From positions 3,224,001-3,288,000 of the forward strand of contig NZ_CP007035.1 of the NCBI RefSeq assembly GCF_000243115.2: a stretch of 64,000 nt of DNA, read 5' to 3'. The position numbers and the translations under genes were made by a program. Below, in pieces: positions 60,485-64,000 of this stretch. Source of the stretch: Niabella soli DSM 19437 (GTDB taxonomy: Bacteria; Bacteroidota; Bacteroidia; Chitinophagales; Chitinophagaceae). Under the pieces are notes generated by a model that made no database searches, was not told where the DNA came from, and worked only from the letters and a program-made list of their open reading frames with translations. Every line of letters begins with the position of its first letter. The first letter of the stretch is position 1.

Positions 60485-61210
60485 TTATCCCGCTACCAGA
60501 TGTCCGTCTTTATATAGCGGCAACACATCTGCACTATCTTCTTCCAGGCAAAAAGCAATATCATCAATATACCCGAACCGGTTTACCAGGCGATGATAAT
60601 GCGTCAGGTTTTTTGCAAAGCTCAATAAATCAGCCTTATTATGGGTATACATATATTCCGCCATAAACGAACTGTCGCAATGAATGGAGAAATGGTCTTT
60701 AATGCGATTGATAACGGCGCCCGCAAAAAGCGTGTCCTCAAGGTTAAATTTATCTTTCCATCCGGCACAGGCCAGAACCGTATTTTTCTTTTGCTGCAAC
60801 AGGTAATTACATACAGAAGACAGGTTCGGAAACGATCCGGTCACAATATCATCCGCCCCCAGCTCCAAAGCCATGTGCAGCAACCGGGTGCCATTGGTTG
60901 TGGTAAGTACCAGGACTTTATCTTCAATAAATTCCCGTTTATATTCCATGGGAGAGTTGCCGTGGCTAAGCCCTTCCGCCAATTTACCGTCGCGTTCGCC
61001 GGCAGCGATCCCTCCAACCTCTTTACTGATCTTAATGGCTTCGGAAACGGAATCAACCGGGATCACAGATCCGGCGCCGTTATGCAAGGCTGCCGCTATG
61101 GTTGAAGTAGCGCGGAACACATCAATAATAACCACTACGGTATCCTGCAGATCATATAAATGGATCAGCGCCGGGGATAACGATGTATACAGTGTGGGTT
61201 TATCGTTCAT
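60485..61210 (-). CDS. comB: 2-phosphosulfolactate phosphatase (ComB-like)
   Basis: A 241-residue ComB-family phosphatase that releases 3-sulfolactate from 2-phosphosulfolactate. Family blocks seen: VVIIDVFRATSTIAAAL near the N-terminus, GERDGKLAEGLSHGNSPMEY, VLTTTNGTRLLHMAL and CAGWKDKFNLEDTLFAGAVI. In archaea it serves coenzyme M; in Bacteroidota a link to sulfonated compounds or sulfonolipids is possible but not shown. ComA and ComC are not nearby. Confidence 0.88.
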   Translation of the reverse strand: MNDKPTLYTSLSPALIHLYDLQDTVVVIIDVFRATSTIAAALHNGAGSVIPVDSVSEAIKISKEVGGIAAGERDGKLAEGLSHGNSPMEYKREFIEDKVLVLTTTNGTRLLHMALELGADDIVTGSFPNLSSVCNYLLQQKKNTVLACAGWKDKFNLEDTLFAGAVINRIKDHFSIHCDSSFMAEYMYTHNKADLLSFAKNLTHYHRLVNRFGYIDDIAFCLEEDSADVLPLYKDGHLVAG

Positions 61211-61242
61211 TAAAAACAGGTCTTTACAATCAAAAACAGCGC

Positions 61243-62328
61243 TCAGGCAAAGGGTAGTTTCACCACTTTTGCTTTCAGTAATTTATCACGCACCTTAATA
61301 AAGAGCGCCGTATCAAAAATGGCAAACTCCTTTTTTACATAACCCAGCCCGATCGCTTTACCCAGCGATGGTGCTTGTGTGCCAGATGTTACGGTTCCGA
61401 TATTATTTCCACCGGCATCACAGATCTCGTATCCATGACGCGGAATGCCTTTATCTGTTAATTCAAAGCCGACCAGTTTGCGTTCCACGCCCGCTTCTTT
61501 TTGTTTTTTAAGCCGTTCACTGGCCGTAAAATCTTTGGTGAATTTTGTGATCCAACCCAGGCCTGCTTCCAGCGGGGTGGTGGTGTCATCCAGATCATTA
61601 CCATAGAGGCAATAGCCCATTTCAAGGCGCAAGGTATCGCGGGCTGCCAGGCCTATTGGTTTTAGTCCCTTCGGGCCGCCTTCGGCAAACAGTGCCTCCC
61701 ATATTTTGTCAGCAGCGCCATCACTGTTTTCAAAATAGATCTCAATACCACCGGCTCCGGTATAACCCGTGGCGCTTATTAAAACGTTTTTTACACCGGC
61801 AAACGTACCCTTTTCGAAAGTATAGTACTTTAAATTGAGGATGTCCACATCCGTTAAGGGCTGCAAGAGGGCCGTGGCATTGGGTCCCTGAATCGCCAGA
61901 AGGCAGGTTTTATCTGAGATATTATGCAGCTCTGCGCTGTTGCTGTTATGACTGGTGAGCCAGTTCCAGTCTTTGTCGATATTTGCCGCATTAACAACAA
62001 TCATATAAACCGCATTCTCTTCAATACAATAAACGATCAGGTCGTCGATTATACCGCCCTGGTCATTGGTAAAACAACTGTATTGCGCCTGGTTCTTTTT
62101 TAATTTGGCTGCATCATTACTGGTCACCCGCTGGATCAGTTCCAGCGCCTGCGGGCCCTTTACAATAAATTCGCCCATATGGCTTACGTCAAACACTCCT
62201 GCATTTTTCCTCACGGTTTGATGTTCTTCATTTATTCCCGAATAACTGATCGGCATATTATACCCTGCAAATTCAGCCATTTTGGCTCCCAGGTTGATGT
62301 GTTTTTGCGTAAACGGAGTTTCCTTCAT
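61243..62328 (-). CDS. gcvT: glycine cleavage system aminomethyltransferase
   Basis: T-protein of the glycine cleavage system: transfers the methylene group from aminomethyl-lipoate to tetrahydrofolate. 361 residues. Signatures: [67 protein letters not shown], and a C-terminal barrel ([15 protein letters not shown]). The H and P proteins are not in the window. It lies 32 bases upstream of comB on the same strand. Confidence 0.96.
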   Translation of the reverse strand: MKETPFTQKHINLGAKMAEFAGYNMPISYSGINEEHQTVRKNAGVFDVSHMGEFIVKGPQALELIQRVTSNDAAKLKKNQAQYSCFTNDQGGIIDDLIVYCIEENAVYMIVVNAANIDKDWNWLTSHNSNSAELHNISDKTCLLAIQGPNATALLQPLTDVDILNLKYYTFEKGTFAGVKNVLISATGYTGAGGIEIYFENSDGAADKIWEALFAEGGPKGLKPIGLAARDTLRLEMGYCLYGNDLDDTTTPLEAGLGWITKFTKDFTASERLKKQKEAGVERKLVGFELTDKGIPRHGYEICDAGGNNIGTVTSGTQAPSLGKAIGLGYVKKEFAIFDTALFIKVRDKLLKAKVVKLPFA

Positions 62329-62346
62329 ATAAAACTAATATTGGCA

Positions 62347-62354
62347 CAAATGTA
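62347..62354 (-). promoter_or_regulatory. -7 promoter box (TACATTTG) of gcvT
   Basis: A minus-strand TAnnTTTG match 18 bases before the ATG at 62328. Confidence 0.45.
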
Positions 62355-62616
62355 AGTGGATTCGGGGAAGGGAAAATAAGATTTTTGTTTCCCGCAGAAG
62401 GCACAGAATAACACAGGTTCTTTCTGGAAGCCATAGTTTTTTAAGGTTGGGCATTAAAAACAAACCCTGTGTTAGTTTGGTTTCCTGGTGAGACACGGGA
62501 GACTGGGGCGATGCGCGGCAGAATTGTACTATTGCTGTCACACAAGTCCCCTGGTCGCGGGCTTCCCGGCTGAATATTCCTTTTGAAACAATTTCACGAT
62601 GTTGTATCTTTTCCGA

Positions 62617-63861
62617 ATGAAACGTACTTGTTGTTTGATCCTTTTATTCCTTTGTTCGATGGCTACTACTGCTCAAATCAAAAATGACGGCTTCTTTGAA
62701 CAATTATTGCGGAAAAATGCTTCGCCCTTGCTGACGGATGTTTTAAACAAACCGGATACCTTTCAATACCAGCTTATTTATACGGAAATAAAAAGAAATA
62801 AAAACCAGGAACCGCAGTTTATCGATCATTACCTTAATGTGGACCGAAACCGTTACTTCAATCCGGCGTCCACCGTAAAAATGCCCGTGGCCTTTGCCGC
62901 GCTGGAAAAGATCAACCAGCTTAACGGTAAGATCACGGTGCAGGATGTAATGCTTACGGACAGTTCCTACAGCGGCCAAACAGCCGTTACCACCGATTCT
63001 ACAGCGGAAAATAACCTGCCTTCTATTGCCCACTATATAAAAAAAATATTCCTGGTCAGCGATAATGAGGCCTACAACCGGTTATATGAATTTGACGGAC
63101 AGCAATACTTAAACGAGTCTCTTTGGAAAAAAGGATACAACGATATCCGCATCACCCGCCGGTTTACACCTATGACCGAAGAAGAGAACCGGCATACCAA
63201 TGCCATTCGTTTTTTTAACAAGGGGCAATTAATTTACACACAGCCCCCGGCTTACAGCACTATCCGTTTCCGGTTCCCCAAAAACAAGATCCTTGTTGGC
63301 AAAGGCCATTGGGACAAAAACGACAGTCTCATCAACACGCCGATGGATTTTACCACGCACAACAATCTTCCATTGGAGGATGGCTATCATTTGTTGCGCT
63401 CCGTATTATTTCCTTCATCGGTTCCAGCCAGCCAGCGGTTCCAGCTTAAGAAAGAAGACTATGAATTGCTGTACACGTATCTATCTGAACTTCCTTATGA
63501 AAGCCGTTTCCCGAAATATGATACCACCGAATTTTTTGACAGTTATACCAAGTTTTTCTTTTTCCGCGCGGGCAAAGAAAAAATACTTTCTTATATAAGA
63601 GTATTCAATAAAGCCGGCTGGAGCTATGGGTTTTTAACGGATTATTGTTATGTGGTGGATTTTAAAAATAATGTTGAGTTTATGCTGAGCGGCACCATTT
63701 ATGTAAACAGTGACGGCATATTGAATGATAACAAATACGAATATGAAACCATCGGCTACCCCTTTTTTAAAGAAGTAGGAAATATCATCTATCGCCATGA
63801 ATTGAATAAAAAACGGACTGTGACGCCTGATTTAAGCAACTGGCGCAAGACATACAACTGA
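62617..63861 (+). CDS. exported class A beta-lactamase-like serine hydrolase
   Basis: About 414 residues with a signal peptide ending in MATTAQ. The penicillin-recognising fold is evident: SxxK as STVK at 85-88 (FNPASTVKMPVAFA), SDN at 148-150 (VSDNEAYNRL); a KTG-like motif is not obvious, as the third box seems altered. Length exceeds normal class A enzymes (about 290), with an insertion between residues 200 and 330. It may cleave peptides or esters rather than beta-lactams. The 62599 start would precede the signal peptide by six residues. Confidence 0.78.
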   Translation: MKRTCCLILLFLCSMATTAQIKNDGFFEQLLRKNASPLLTDVLNKPDTFQYQLIYTEIKRNKNQEPQFIDHYLNVDRNRYFNPASTVKMPVAFAALEKINQLNGKITVQDVMLTDSSYSGQTAVTTDSTAENNLPSIAHYIKKIFLVSDNEAYNRLYEFDGQQYLNESLWKKGYNDIRITRRFTPMTEEENRHTNAIRFFNKGQLIYTQPPAYSTIRFRFPKNKILVGKGHWDKNDSLINTPMDFTTHNNLPLEDGYHLLRSVLFPSSVPASQRFQLKKEDYELLYTYLSELPYESRFPKYDTTEFFDSYTKFFFFRAGKEKILSYIRVFNKAGWSYGFLTDYCYVVDFKNNVEFMLSGTIYVNSDGILNDNKYEYETIGYPFFKEVGNIIYRHELNKKRTVTPDLSNWRKTYN

Positions 63862-64000
63862 TCGTTTTGATTTAACTCTTATAAACACTAACGCGCCAAA
63901 AGCAACAGGGCCGCTTCTTCCAGGAATACCCGTACTATAACTTACGCACACCCTGCAACAATATATCGCAATTATTGGTTATTTGACAGAGGTCATACCA

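Overview
The window looks like chromosomal DNA of a Bacteroidota bacterium, most likely family Chitinophagaceae (Niabella-like; an impression from protein style, not a database result). Supporting signs are a SusC/SusD pair, a PL/GH-type utilisation locus, DUF3078 and LptC proteins of the Bacteroidota kind, TAnnTTTG promoter boxes with an upstream TTTG, few Shine-Dalgarno sites and several CFB-type intergenic inverted repeats. No tRNA, rRNA, phage, transposase or CRISPR array was seen.

Layout. 1-4.8 kb: a membrane-anchored phosphoesterase, two secreted Spy/CpxP-like proteins, a 1.1-kb geneless stretch with a decayed repeat, and two pseudouridine synthases. 5-8.7 kb: four family-2 glycosyltransferases, two of them a tandem duplication. 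8.7-18.9 kb: housekeeping genes (meaB, Lon-N-domain protein, coaX, an outer-membrane protein, lptC, an SDR, a GNAT, lptB, metF, rlmD). 18.9-23.5 kb: an active rhomboid followed by a catalytically dead rhomboid, an EEP-family phosphohydrolase and cysS. 23.6-32.9 kb: an EptA-like transferase, an orphan ABC permease, a DUF2975/HTH pair, an NAD-dependent epimerase that lacks a normal start codon, and a TonB receptor divergent from a MocR-type regulator. 33-41 kb: two Gfo/Idh/MocA oxidoreductases, a compact DUF3078-trmB-DUF5522-ATL operon, an arginase-fold protein and a helical-repeat protein.

41.2-42.5 kb is the most unusual part: a geneless stretch carrying four near-identical terminator-like RNA elements plus two divergent relatives. 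Two of them have full Bacteroidota promoters in front, so they look like a family of small RNAs. The last copy runs into the 3' end of a shortened, active-site-less GH28 paralogue. 42.5-55.7 kb is a polysaccharide utilisation locus (susC, susD, phytanoyl-CoA dioxygenase-like, sugar isomerase/epimerase, GH106, GH28, GH28-like) read from a divergent AraC regulator; the enzymes point to rhamnogalacturonan-type pectin. 55.7-64 kb holds a SWIM/SNF2 helicase, a ComB-like phosphatase, gcvT and a serine hydrolase.

Two further themes cross the window. First, imperfect 7-bp repeats, mostly as facing (inverted) arrays, occur at about ten intergenic sites, and at three they run right up to a start codon. 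Second, many -7 promoter boxes end only 3-10 bases before the ATG, suggesting leaderless or almost leaderless mRNAs.
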